Shown here in pieces: positions 1-11,200 of a stretch of DNA of 64,000 nucleotides (positions within the stretch are counted from its first letter, which is position 1; every line of letters starts with the position of its first letter). The DNA is from Ooceraea biroi (taxonomy: Eukaryota; Arthropoda; Insecta; Hymenoptera; Formicidae): positions 2,108,001 through 2,172,000 of the forward strand of contig NC_039517.1 of NCBI RefSeq assembly GCF_003672135.1, written 5' to 3'. The translations under genes were made by a program, and so were the position numbers. Below the pieces are notes generated by a model. The model saw nothing but the letters and a program-made list of their open reading frames with translations. It did not search any database and had not been told where the DNA came from.

Positions 1-40
1 TCGTCAGTAAGATTAATCGGCGATCCGTTCGATTTTTCAG

Positions 41-218
41 CACGCTGAGGTGGAGGATGGAGGAGCTGGAGACGCTGGAGAGCACGGAGTGCCCGGAGTG
101 CCCCGGGCCGCCCCCTGAGTTCCGGTTGCCGCCGCCCCCCCGGCCGCCCTTCCTCACCGAGGGCACTTTCTGCTCGGAGTCACCTCTCGCCGAGCTCGAG
201 GACTGCGTTGCTATCCCG
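41..218 (+). CDS. Internal (or first) coding exon of an unrecognised membrane-protein gene
   Basis: The exon is bounded by a TTTTTCAG acceptor (33-40) and a consensus GTAAGT donor at 219. The frame is open throughout: one base completes a codon from upstream, then 59 codons follow, ending on a full codon (Pro, 216-218). An ATG at 57 could start translation if this is the first coding exon, but the five codons before it are also open, so an internal exon is equally possible. The peptide is rich in Glu and Pro, with a CPEC motif, two proline clusters and two more cysteines (TFCSES and EDC) near its end. It has no hydrophobic segment of its own. The donor phase matches the acceptor phase of the membrane-segment exon at 38387, so the two can join without a frameshift. 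I see no family signature and assign no function. The evidence is splice sites, frame and composition only. Confidence 0.6.
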
Positions 219-238
219 GTAAGTTTCATTTGCTCTTT

Positions 239-259
239 TCTCTCTCTCTCTCTCTCTCT
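239..259. repeat. (TC)n microsatellite just inside the intron donor
   Basis: A near-perfect TC dinucleotide run about 20 bp from the donor, followed by TTTCTTCTCAG. Together they form a good-looking but probably decoy acceptor at 271. Confidence 0.9.
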
Positions 260-440
260 GTTTCTTCTCAGATCTTTGTGCAACCTAATTTTCGCAGGGA
301 ACTAGCAAAGGATGATTATATTGCTCTCATTCTCAAACGTTCCAAAATATTAAATTTTTTACCGGCGATCGAAAAACGTGTTCGTAAAGTAAAATATCTT
401 TCATCAAAGATTTTCAACAATCGAAAAATGTATTGATAAA

Positions 441-503
441 AATATCCCCGACTAGAAATTTATCCAGTGGTCCTGATCAGGTTGACCTTATTTTATTATC
501 AGG
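441..503. repeat. Partial direct copy (63 bp) of the end of the element at 636
   Basis: Positions 441-503 repeat 630-692 essentially base for base, from AATATCCCCGACTAG to TTTATTATCAGG. The first copy stops there and runs into unrelated CpG-rich sequence (504-629). It looks like a solo terminal fragment or one half of a duplication of the element end. Confidence 0.85.
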
Positions 504-635
504 CGCTTTTTTGGGAAGAAAAAACTCCCGGTACCGGAAGTGAATGAGGATTCACCCGTTCGAGCGTCGCGCGCGAGGGAAACGATTATAAAGAACGCGA
601 TCAAAGATTTGACTTCGAGGTGACGCGCTAATATC

Positions 636-1513
636 CCCGACTAGAAATTTATCCAGTGGTCCTGATCAGGTTGACCTTATTTTATTATCAGGTCCTGATA
701 AGGTAAATTCATCAGGACCTGATCAGTCATGTAACGCAGCACAATAGTTAGGTCCTTATCTGGATATCCTCATCAGGTTTATATCGGGTTGAATTATTAA
801 ATCCTTACTACCCAGACAGCACCAAGTCGTCTAAAGGATTACTAAAACTTGATACTTTCGGTGAGTGTAAGAGTCCTTAGAACATATACTACTAGTATAT
901 GTTCTAAGTAAGAGTCCAAAAGAAGAGAAGAAAAGAGTATTGGATCGGTTTTCCAGATGGTTATTTGTAAGGTGCTAACCAAATGTTTCTTGCGAGAACG
1001 TCACGCCTGACCTGGCCATCTATCGGTCGCTTGGTGAATCAGAGGCGGAAAACACACACTTGTGTTGATTTTTGTCTCTTATTGTTCCATAATCGAGTAC
1101 ATTGAAATGTATATGATATAAAAATAATCAATACTCGCAAATTAAGTAGAAATTACTATTCTTTCTACATTAAGTATATAACGTACATTATAATATGATA
1201 AACTACGTATGGTCCGATGTAGGACCGGATGTGGGAAACCTTTAGCTCTAAATTTTAAAAAATATCAGGATGAAGGAATAAGATCCTTAGTAGGTACTAA
1301 TAATGTAACCCTCAACAAAATTTGTACTTTGAAATATCAGGCATAACGTAAGAAGGTCCTAATATGTTCCTTATTATTTTAACCCTAAAAAGGTCATACA
1401 TAGTTGAACCTGATGAGGATATTCTTAGGTATACCTTATTCAGGATTACCTTACGCCAACCACGTCAGGTCCTTATAACATATTAGGTAAACCTGACAAC
1501 ATTTCTAGTCGGG
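636..1513. mobile_element. Non-autonomous inverted-repeat element with CCCGACTAGAAAT ends
   Basis: The ends are a perfect 13-bp inverted repeat: CCCGACTAGAAAT at 636-648 and its complement at 1501-1513. The 878-bp AT-rich interior has no transposase-like frame. It is studded with degenerate copies of a short unit related to TCAGGTCCTGATAAGGT in both orientations, at about 651-740 and again at about 1280-1500. A clear target duplication was not found, so the superfamily is left open. A 63-bp copy of its left end lies upstream at 441. Confidence 0.65.
876..908. repeat. Perfect 16-bp-arm palindrome inside the element at 636
   Basis: Arms 876-891 and 893-908 are exact complements (CTTAGAACATATACTA) around a single C. 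This would form a cruciform or tight hairpin. It sits well away from the element's ends, about 240 bp from the left one. Confidence 0.9.
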
Positions 1514-3513
1514 TCTTTGATGGAAACTCGACCGTGCGATGATCGACCGAACGAGGCACATCGAGAGCCAAAAACCAAACGCAGCGTTAAGAAACGGTGC
1601 TCGTTTAATTGCAATACATTTATGTCTCGCGTAACAGATCGACCGCTGTTATCTGGACTCTCTCGACGAGGGTGGGATTTTTCTCTCAACGACAGAACGA
1701 TGCCATTTCTCGTCCGGGAGCACGCTCGATCGTTCGATACGCGCACAGTTCGTTGGCCCGCAGTAATCTGCAAATCGTCTTTACTCGGCGAGTCGTCCAA
1801 CGACGCGCTCGCTAATTCCCCGATGCGACTCGCTGCTCCATGTCCGCAACCGGCTCCGTACTTCAGCCTTCTTTCGTCGGCTTACATCGATCTTCCACGA
1901 AGGGTGCGAGAGGAGCCGATACCTACCCTACAAGCACGACGTTATCGCTTTTGCTATTTGCCGGACGTATCCAGAGTGGCAGATTTGCGCGCTGTATTCA
2001 TGCGCGAGTACGCGACCGGAATGCCAAGATCGATGACCGGAAGTTGCAGCAGACCCCGCCACCGCGGCTTCGAACTTTGCCCGAGTCGGCCGATTATTAA
2101 AATGCCGGCGAAAAAATGGCGAAAAGTTTCTCGGGGTGGTTCGACCGCCGGCACTTAACCGCGCGGGAAATTATTACGCAATGCGGACAACACCGCGAGG
2201 ATGTCGGCTCTCTTATTCGGAATCATATCGGTGGATCTACACTCCGCCCACGCGGAGAGGGTTAAATGTCCTCTAATTGCCGTTTCGCTACCCTCGTCGC
2301 AAAACGAGTCAGCAGACTGATCATCAATCCGTTACGAGAACTCGCAGTCGGCGGAAATCCGGCGCGTCCCGTAAGAATCCGCCGCCGAGGGCGTTTAATC
2401 GCGATTACAATCATAGAAGCCTCGTCAAAGCGAGAGAGAGTTCCTCCCTCCCACTTCTCGCCCGCGCGAGATAAATTGGATATTCCGCTGTTATCTCTTT
2501 GATGCACCGAGTGCGCGCAAGAACTGCCCTGAATAATAGAGTATCATAGAGAACGAACGGGAGGGGGAGAGAGATCGAAACGGGGGTGGTACAAAACGGC
2601 GCGCCAGTAAAATGCCGGGGGGGGGGGGCGAGGCGGACAAGTTAATGTAAACGGAGCACTCGAGCAATTAAAGCAATCAGCATTCGCTGGGATTTTTCCG
2701 TCTTGTCAAAGCGACCGTTTTCCTCCGAACCTCCCCCCATTTAATCTTCTTCCCCCCTCGATAGGGCAGCGTGACGATGGCGTGGGCCCGCGCGACATGT
2801 AACGACCTGCACTACTTCGATAATTTATTGCTCGTCACGCCGGAGAGCATTTTATTGAGCTTTTATCGGATGTTGTTCCCGGGGTATTGTTACGTTTCCC
2901 ATAGCGCGGATGTAAATCCGGTTTATTCTTCGCGAGCTCTAGTAATGTGCCCGTTGTATTCGCGTGCACGGTTAGTGCACTAGCGCTAATTAATCGCAAT
3001 AGTGATACGCGCGATTCTCGGGATAACGGGCTTTGAAGCGCGACGATCGTCTCGTTTATCATCCTTTCGCGAACCTTATTCTTTCGAACAAGACGCAGTT
3101 GCGAGATGCGGAACTCTCGACGTGCACGGGCCAACATTCGCGTACGAATGTCTTCGTCTTATCGACAGAGAAGAGCGACGCAGCTGGCTGGATGACAAGT
3201 ACGAGGGTGGCGAAAATAATCGCGTCGCGATGTACGCGGATAGAGCCGCAAGAAAGCCTCTTTCTGCATTGTCTCTAAGCGCCATTCACCGTCCCCAACG
3301 GCGAATGGCTCCTGAAAAAAGGCACATTCAAGCTAAAAGGCGCCATCGTCCTCGCCGCAGTCTCCTCGTGCATCGTTCTCCGCTCCGCTCCGTTCCGTTC
3401 CGCTCTTCGCTCGCCTCTCGGTGCGGTAAAAAGTCGCGGCGGGACTATTAATAGGGAACATGTGTCCCGACCTTGCCGCGCGCCGCTCGAGCCATTATCG
3501 CCGCGCGATTTTA
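1514..3513. other. CpG-rich intronic sequence, no gene seen
   Basis: GC- and CpG-rich DNA with long open frames on several overlapping frames of both strands, which argues against any single one being real. A 12-base G run lies at 2617-2628. No splice-bounded exon or repeat family was recognised. Confidence 0.6.
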
Positions 3514-3671
3514 TTAGGGGTGTGATTTAGTTTTGAGGGTTTTTTTTGCTCAAAAACGCATGTATTTAAATATGATAATGAATGAATACCTTAATCAAAA
3601 TATTTTCCTTCCTTTTCTATAACTTTTTCCCATCTTTCTGGCAACAGATGGATTCCACCACGATAAAATCA

Positions 3672-4649
3672 CTCTTCTTTTCAGTTCATCCATTCGTCGA
3701 CGAATTTTCGCACTTCTTCCAAATTATCAAAGTGTGTATCCTCTAAAGCGTGTTGCATCCACCGGAACAAATAATAATCGCATGAAGCAATGTCCGGAGA
3801 AGACTTCCCATTCAAGCTCTAATAGCGTTTGTTTCACTGATAACGCAACGTGAGGTCGAGCGTTGTCACGAAGAAGAATCACTTTCCGTCGTTTACTCGC
3901 AATCGGTGGTCGTTTTTGGTCCAATGCTTGCTTCAACTTGTACAACTGGTGTCGATAACGATCAGCCGTGACAGTCTCATGCGGATTTAACAGCTCATAG
4001 TACACTATCCCACCAAATACAGAGCATTACTTTTCAACCGTGAATATTGCGTCTCGGAGTGGATGTTGATGGTTCGCCTGGATCCACCCATGATTTTCTG
4101 CGTTTCGGATTACCAAAATAGATCCACTTTTCATCCCCAGTAACAATCCGAGACAAAAGACTCTTCTTTTCAGTTGATCCATTCGTCGACGAATTTTCGC
4201 ACTTCTTCCAAATTATCAAAGTGTGTATCCTCTAAAGCGTGTTGCATCCACCGGAACAAATAATAATCGCATCGAGCAATGTCCGGAGAAGACTTGCCAT
4301 TCAAGCTCTAATAGCGTTTGTTTCACTGATAACGCAACGTGAGGTCGAGCGTTGTCACGAAGAAGAATCACTTTCCGTCGTTTACTCGCAATTGGTGCTC
4401 GTTTTTCGTCCAATGCTTGCTTCAACTTGTACAACTGGTGTCGATAACGATCAGCCGTGACAGTCTCATGCGGATTTAACAGCTCATAGTACACTATCCC
4501 ACCAAATACAGAGCATTACTTTTCAACCGTGAATATTGCGTCTCGGAGTGGATGTTGATGGTTCGCCTGGATCCACCCATGATTTTCTGCGTTTCGGATT
4601 ACCAAAATAGATCCACTTTTCATCCCCAGTAACGATCCGAGACAAAAGA
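3672..4649. repeat. 489-bp tandem duplication inside mariner copy 1
   Basis: Unit 1 is 3672-4160 and unit 2 is 4161-4649. The 11-mer ACTCTTCTTTT occurs at 3671, 4160 and 4649. In undisturbed copies it occurs naturally at two places about this far apart, so recombination or template switching between short repeats explains the event. The units differ at a few bases, for example ATGAAGC versus ATCGAGC near 3782 and 4271, so it is not brand new. Confidence 0.9.
3727..4494 (-). pseudogene. mariner transposase catalytic region, broken and duplicated, copy 1
   Basis: Two tandem copies of the second catalytic block (YYELLNP, then LLRDNARPH) lie at 4216-4494 and 3727-4005. Between them, 4034-4219 carries TGDEKWIYF with the first catalytic Asp and ends at a stop after NIHG. 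Both copies of the DNARPH block lose frame at the shared 17-bp deletion, so the third Asp (in SPDIAPCDYY in other copies) is not reached. This cannot encode a working transposase. Confidence 0.85.
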
Positions 4650-4763
4650 CTCTTCTTTTGTTGCCTGGCGATCAACGAAATGCAAATGTTCAACCGGTTC
4701 GCAATGGCACTTTCCGATAATTCATGTCGAACTCATTTCCCTTCTTTCTGAATTTTTCCCATT

Positions 4764-5069
4764 TCATGTAAATGTTGTACGAGCAACATTTAATGCTCTG
4801 GCAAGTTCTGAAGTGGATTCTGTTGAATTTTCGTCCAATAATGCTTGCAAATCTGTATTTTCAAGCTTTCTTGGTTGTCCCGAGCGTTCTTTGTCCTTCA
4901 CGTCAGTATCACCACTTTTAAAGCGTCTAAACCAGTATTCGCACGTCTTAATTGATGGGGCAGAATCACCATAAGTTTCCACAAGAATTCTATAACCGTC
5001 AGCCGCAGTTTTCTTTTGATTAAAAAACAAAAGCAACGCATGTCGAAAACGCTCTTTCGGAAGTTGCAT
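4764..5069 (-). pseudogene. mariner transposase N-terminal (DNA-binding) part, copy 1
   Basis: A 101-codon open frame begins MQLPKERF and contains the mariner N-terminal region with its helix-turn-helix segment, including YWFRRFKSG and RSGQPRKLE. It ends at a frameshift just after LARALNVARTTF, where mariner transposases continue into the HEMGKIQKEGKW linker. The N-terminal DNA-binding portion is therefore open while the catalytic part is out of frame. The downstream catalytic region is in pieces at 3727-4005, 4034-4219 and 4216-4494. Family assignment is confident. Production of a protein is not shown. Confidence 0.8.
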
Positions 5070-5242
5070 TTTTACGATGATATAAACACGACTGTTATTG
5101 CGTCTATTGCTATAATGCTACTAAATGTGATGGATAATGTCAAGACTGTAAGAAACAACAGTTATCGGAAAGAGCTATTGGAACAAACTGACACTACAGC
5201 CATCTGTTGCAAAACCCTCAAAACTAAATCACACTCCTAATA

Positions 5243-8200
5243 CACCATTACGGATAATTGGGGACACGTCTCGCGTTTACTCTCGAAAGCGCGTACTCTC
5301 CACCCTCCGTAACGGACGGGAAGACGGTGTTTCGAGAAATTAACGCCGATACCTAGACACGACGAGCTCAATCGCCGACGAGCTCGGAAGAAAGGGTGCG
5401 CTCGACTTCCAATATCCGGCGCTACGTTCAACGTTAAAATGCAGCAGGTGGACGAGAGCAGAAAGATCAGGATACAGCTTCCATTTTTTTTCTTTTTGTT
5501 AAATTACTGTGCGACTTGTTAAAGCTGTGCATACAATGCGACTGCAACCACGGCGATAAATGATTCATAGTAATGCGATTGTGCGATTGCTTCGCTCGTC
5601 CTACCATTAAGAGAATCCCCTTCGACGTTCGGTGCCATTTTCTGAATCACCGTTGCAAGCTACTGCGTCAACGAGTATTCCCAAGTGCTGAACGTGCAAT
5701 TAGCATATCGGATGATTAATATACGTGGCATCGCCGTGGCGGAAGGAGCAGCCCTCGAGACGAAATTAATTCGCGGTCCAAGGTGCTGCGCTGTCCACAG
5801 TCGCGCGTCATTAAGTCGCGATCTAATAAAGTCGTCGTCCTCCTCTCCCTCTTTCTCTCTCGCACTCTCTCCATCTCGACGGCGGCGCCTGCAACGCGCG
5901 TTGGCGAATTATTTTAACATCGTGCCGGGAACCGCGCCGTGACCGTAATCGAAATTAATTGTTCGCCGGATAATAACACTCTGCTCCCGTTTCCGCGCGT
6001 ATCGCGCCTCGTGAAACGTGCGCCCCGACATGCGATAAATACGAAGGGCTCGCGCGCTCCCGCGACAACCGATTGTTAATTATTTTCCATTGCCGCAGCT
6101 GGGTACAGTGTTGAATAACCAGCGAGCGATCAGGCCGGACCGATTGTCCGACGTGGCGTTTGCAATTCGTAGCAGCGGAAGATCGTGTTCACGCTCTGAC
6201 ATTAGACACTGTACATAGGTGCTTCATTTGCGAATCGTCAGGTTGTACTCAGCGTTTTCGAATAGGAAGAACATAGCTGCGTATATATTTAATATATGAG
6301 AAGGAAGTTCTTCTCGTGGAGGGAAAGAAGCGGCAAATATTAGTCTGTCTCGTGATGCCAAAGCCGAGAAGAGCCAAAGGGAAATACAACCTTACTTCTC
6401 TCTCTTTCTCTTTCTATCTGTCTTCCTTTGTGAAACTGAATTTTTTCCCGCCCCGGAACTCCATTCCGCGTAGGAACGCACGACGCTGCGCCAAAGTCGA
6501 GTCACTTTAATTCCCGTCGGATTATCTCGACTCTCATTCGCCGGACTCTCTTATCGCGCGGCTGTTCTCGGGATCATAGAACAAGCGGCGGCAGTTGCAT
6601 TTAATCCGACATGAAATTTCCAGGTAAGTTGCGTTCCGGTGTTCTCGAGTGATTTTTAATCTCGGCTCTCGCCTCTCCCGGTCGTGCTTCAAAAAGAGAG
6701 ACGAAACACGAATATAGAGGTGGAGAGGAGAAAGAGGAGGAGCAGAGCCTGAAGGAAGGAAGAGCAGAAGAGCCGCGCGAAATTCGTTCTTGAATCTTAA
6801 TCGAGATGTGATTGTGCCCGAAAGAATCATTTCCATAGACGCGGAAGATTATTTAAATAACGTCGAAGTTACAACCTTCGCCGAAATTTTATATACCACA
6901 GCGATATAACTATTAACTATTAAAATTAATGATTTTCTCGAAATGGATCATCGATCAACCCGGGATTCGCATCTGGCGAGATCTTCCGGTTATTACCGCA
7001 CATTTCTCATTCGAAATCAATTCCTTATAATCCTCAGCTTGCTCTCGCAAAGCGAAGCGGTCGACTACCCCTTCGTTCTTTCTAAACAATTCCCTTTTCC
7101 AGAGGCTAATAACGCTGTGATTAATCTCCATCGCGCGATCCCCACGAAACACCCCAATTTCCCAGCATCCAATCGATCCTCCCCTGATTATGAAACAGAT
7201 TCGTCGTGAGTGCCACGAGACTTAACGATATCCTTATTTCTCGTCATTCCGTTCCTCGCTTCCGGCTCCCGATTCCGTTCTCCACTTCCATTCAGAACCG
7301 TGCGTTACGTACGCGAATTTAAATTCCCGGCGGACTCACGGGGAGATCGAACCCATCTTAATCCTGCGCGTGCGAAGCTGATGTTAAAGTTAGCCCTAGA
7401 CTGCGATTCCGAGTGGGTCAACCGAGTTCGTTCACGATTCCTACCTGGTCGTGATCCAATCTGCCGGTCGAAAATAAATGTCCGACTCGTGCCGTCTCGA
7501 AAGCGACATCCAATTCCTCTCATTCACGCGACATTTAAGCATCTTTAAGACAGACGTTTCCGCTCTCGTGGATGTCAAAATTTCAGTTTGTCGCCACGAT
7601 GATTAAGATGTCTCTTCAATTTGCTAATTTGCTGCTCAGTTAGAAATAAACGTTCTATGTTCTCTCGCGAATAGGCTTCTTTTGGTCGTTCATTCGCGAG
7701 CGGTTGCTCGCTAAAGTACTTTCAAAGACTCTTGATTGTAATTATAAGTAAATTTTAATTGGCGATTAACTTTTTGAATATTGAGCACGTGGTACCGCTT
7801 AACTTGATCTCTTCGTCGCGAAGACTCGTTTCGACTATCCGGCGTCCCATTTATTACAGAAGTAGCTCGACTGAGACCGGCTCGTGTCAAAGCGGTATTC
7901 CGTTTCACGTTTCAGGCATAATTAAGCTCCGGATTACTCGTCGTGATACACGTACACACACACATCCATCCGCTTTCTCGATCTCTCAACCCCCGCATCA
8001 ACAAATTTACGTCACAAGAGCCGCGCGCGCCCGAGAATATATTTGAATCATTAACAGGCTCCATTCTGTAGTATATTCATTCCTGCATTGTTTTATGCAT
8101 CATTCATCGGTGACTTTATTACGTTTCCGATAACGTCAAATATAGGACAAACCATTCGCGTAATGGAATATTTATAGACTATCTGATTTACCCAGTTGCC

Positions 8201-11200
8201 CAGGTTTGCGACCCAAAATTACGCTTTAACAAAAAAATATCGAAAAATAATGAAACATCCAAAAATTGCTAAAAGTAATCCCTTTAACGCGATTGTTCCT
8301 GAGAATTGTTCTCAGAGAATTATTCTGCAAACGTGTGTCTTGAAAACGGAAGACAATCAGGATAATTGCCGCCACGCGAGGCAGACAAATTTAGAGTCCA
8401 GGGGGTGACTACCGAGTTGTGGGGTGGTTGCATTTCCGCATTTCGAGGAAACCGGCGCGGCGCGAGATCGCGCGTGTCATTTTTCACGAGCAAGCTCGCG
8501 CGAATTCGAGGCGCGAATTAATTTGCATGCACGGTGCGCCGCGCGTTTCCGTTTCCTCGCCGCTTGTCGCGCGCGCGCGTTCGCGCGACCCTCTTCCGGC
8601 GTGCTTATGGGATTGGTAATTCCGCGACGTAATTTTCTCGCCGCCTCGCGTACACGCTCCAAGTCCCAGCGCGCGCAAAAGCGTTGCTCGACAAACGGCG
8701 AAGAATAATCCGGCCGCGCGCGCGTGCACACTTCCGCTCGCGGGGGAGAGGGGAATCGCGCGATCGTCGTCGGGAGCGGTGCCGCTCTGAATTTCGTTTT
8801 AACCCCCGGCGACGACGAAAGTTTGGATTAAGTCGGCGGTATAATGCGACGAGTGCGCGGGCAATTGGACAAGTTTGGATTTGAATTATTGCCGCCGCGA
8901 GATTGCGAAAACCACCCCCGATGTTGGCCACCTGGCCGCCCCCGGGCTAACGACTATAACGCCGGCAGGCGGTTTATTCCGGGACGACGAGCGTTAAAAG
9001 TGGAGCACGACGCGGATTTGCGAGGCGCATTAAGCCACCCTCGAGTGCGGATAATCATGAAACACCGATACGACTCGACAACCCTACGATTACCCTTAAA
9101 TTCCGGAACGTCATTATTCTGAAAACTCACTTAAGAATCACGAGCATCGGTGCAACAAAGAGATCGAGTCGACTTTCTCCGATCCTGATGGAATGCTTTT
9201 CACCGGGAGGGTTGCGGGAGGGTGCACAAGTGGAGGAGGAACCTCCTCGCAAAGGAGACGAGACGGGCAAAGAAGCGAACGGTCAAGCCGCCTTTTTGCG
9301 CCGGGCGAAGTCTCTTTATTACGCGAGGGAATCCGCTTTGTTTTCCGCCGACGCCTCGAGAGTCGCGAAAAAGAGAATCGCGGATGCTGTAAAAGAGGAG
9401 ACGGCGCGGGGGAAAGAGAGCGCGAGGGAGAGACGGAGAAACGGCAAAGCGGAGGGCGAAAAGAAATGCAGAAGGAATGCCGTTCGCGCTCTTCGCAGTT
9501 CCCGACGGAACTTCGCGCGTCTTGATGGGAACTCGAGGAGGGCTGAAAAATGAGCACACCCGGTAAAAAGCAGAGGAAAAAGCGAGCCGCGCGCGTTATC
9601 GTGTCAGTGTGCGCCTAGCTTAGCTCCGAGGGGAAGGGAGCCGTGTCCCTCGCTGGCTCGGAGGGTGGTTTCATCCATCCGATACGCCGAAAAGGCACGA
9701 TGTTACGCGCGCGGCTCGCGTATCTCCCGGCCGTGCGATAATAATTTACATCCACCTCAATTTATGTTTCATGTTTACAGTGGATTAATGGATTTGTTGG
9801 ATGGGCGAAATCGCAATCATATTGCGCCGCGCATCAAAGTGCAACAGGAATATATCAGCGCAACAAACATTTAGCGAATTAAAAAAATACGCACCCTCTA
9901 GCTGTATCTAAAATTATTATTTTAACGTTCGGAAACTATTTTAGCAATGTTTTCAAAAATTATTTTTTTCGTAATTCTGCAAAATTCGAACAAGAAACGG
10001 GATCGAGCGACCGGGAAGCTTCGACGAGACGGGAAAAAAATCTAAATCGCAGGATAAGGAAACCGTGAGTGTCGCAGCGCGCTTTTCGTGTCACCGTTCC
10101 CCGAATAAGCATAGTCGGCTCTGTCATCTGATTATAATTAGACTCTCGGAGCAGGCGAGTCGGGTGGAGCAGGAGACGTTCGTACCACAGAAGCCAGACG
10201 CTGGGAAGCGGGTCCCCCATCGTGCTGGCCGCGTCGGGCTGTTTACACAGCAGGCTTCCGTGGAAACACGCGCGTGAAACCTTTCACGGCCTCGCAGCAT
10301 CCACGAGCTCACGTCCATGTCATCGTCGTTGTCGTCGAAAACTCGGCCGCGTAACCCCGCGTAAAACCGTGACCCCGGCTTTTCTCTCGCGACCCGTCAC
10401 AATGGCAAACGAGTCCAGATGGAGTCGACTTTCTTCTCCGTTTCCTCTTTGTGACACGCTTCACCCCCGTCGACATAAGCATAAGCAACGTCGTCGATCT
10501 AATGGACTTGGAAAACAGACAAACGCGGTTGGATCCCTCACCGCGAACAAATGCATTCCGCGTCTCTTGCATCTCTTCGGCGCGGCTCTTACGAATCCTA
10601 TTTCGTTACGCGGCGAAACGTCAAAGTGCAGCTTTGACACAATCGCGGAGGAAAGCGACCGATAATATATATTCCGAAGAGGAAAGAATTTATAATCATG
10701 AAAAGAACAATTTTGTTTTATACGACAGATACGACAGACGTGGCCGGTTAGTCGACACGAAATTATAATTATAATAAAAAAACCGACCAAGTGCAATTGA
10801 TCAAGTTTTGCGACACGTTTCGTGTTCGTAAAATGGAAATTTTAATCGTGATGATTTTCGGGCATTTTTCGAGACTGCAGTTGTGATTTAACATTAGCGA
10901 CGATCGCTATCACTGCCAACCTTTTATATCTCGCGAGAGATGAGATTTATCCAGACGCGGCGCGTTTCCGCTTTACGACTCGCGTCGCTCGCTTCCGCGA
11001 GGGGAGTCGAACTCGCGCTAATTGCAAACCAACAAAGTAACGCGGGGTGCGCTAACTTGATTTTCGCGTGGGCACGTCTCCAATGGCGATCAAAGTTGGC
11101 CGCCACGGAGTTTTACGGGCAATCTCGTTCGCGCGACGACAGAAGTCGTCGTTGCCCGTCGCCGCAAAATATTATTAAGCGAGCCGTCCGCTTCCCCCTT

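Larger units (their letters stand above)
3514..5240 (-). mobile_element. mariner copy 1, full ends, internally duplicated
   Basis: The ends are TTAGGGGTGTGATTTAG at 3514 and the matching inverted TTAGGAGTGTGATTTAG at 5240, flanked by TA on both sides (3512-3513 and 5241-5242), as expected for Tc1/mariner insertions. The remnant transposase runs on the minus strand. At 1727 bp it is about 470 bp longer than the other copies because of a tandem duplication of 489 bp (3672-4160 and 4161-4649). Both duplicated units lack the same 17 bp found in the other copies near the DNARPH-to-SPDIAP interval, so that deletion came before the duplication. Confidence 0.95.

Noticed and set aside
1517..2158. 213-codon open frame on the plus strand
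   Set aside because: Overlapped by open frames on both strands, Arg/Ser/Pro-rich as expected from CpG-rich noncoding DNA, and without splice sites or family features.
6600..6632. Possible tiny first exon ATGAAATTTCCAG before GTAAGT
   Set aside because: Only four codons, with no downstream partner in phase; such words are expected by chance in 38 kb.
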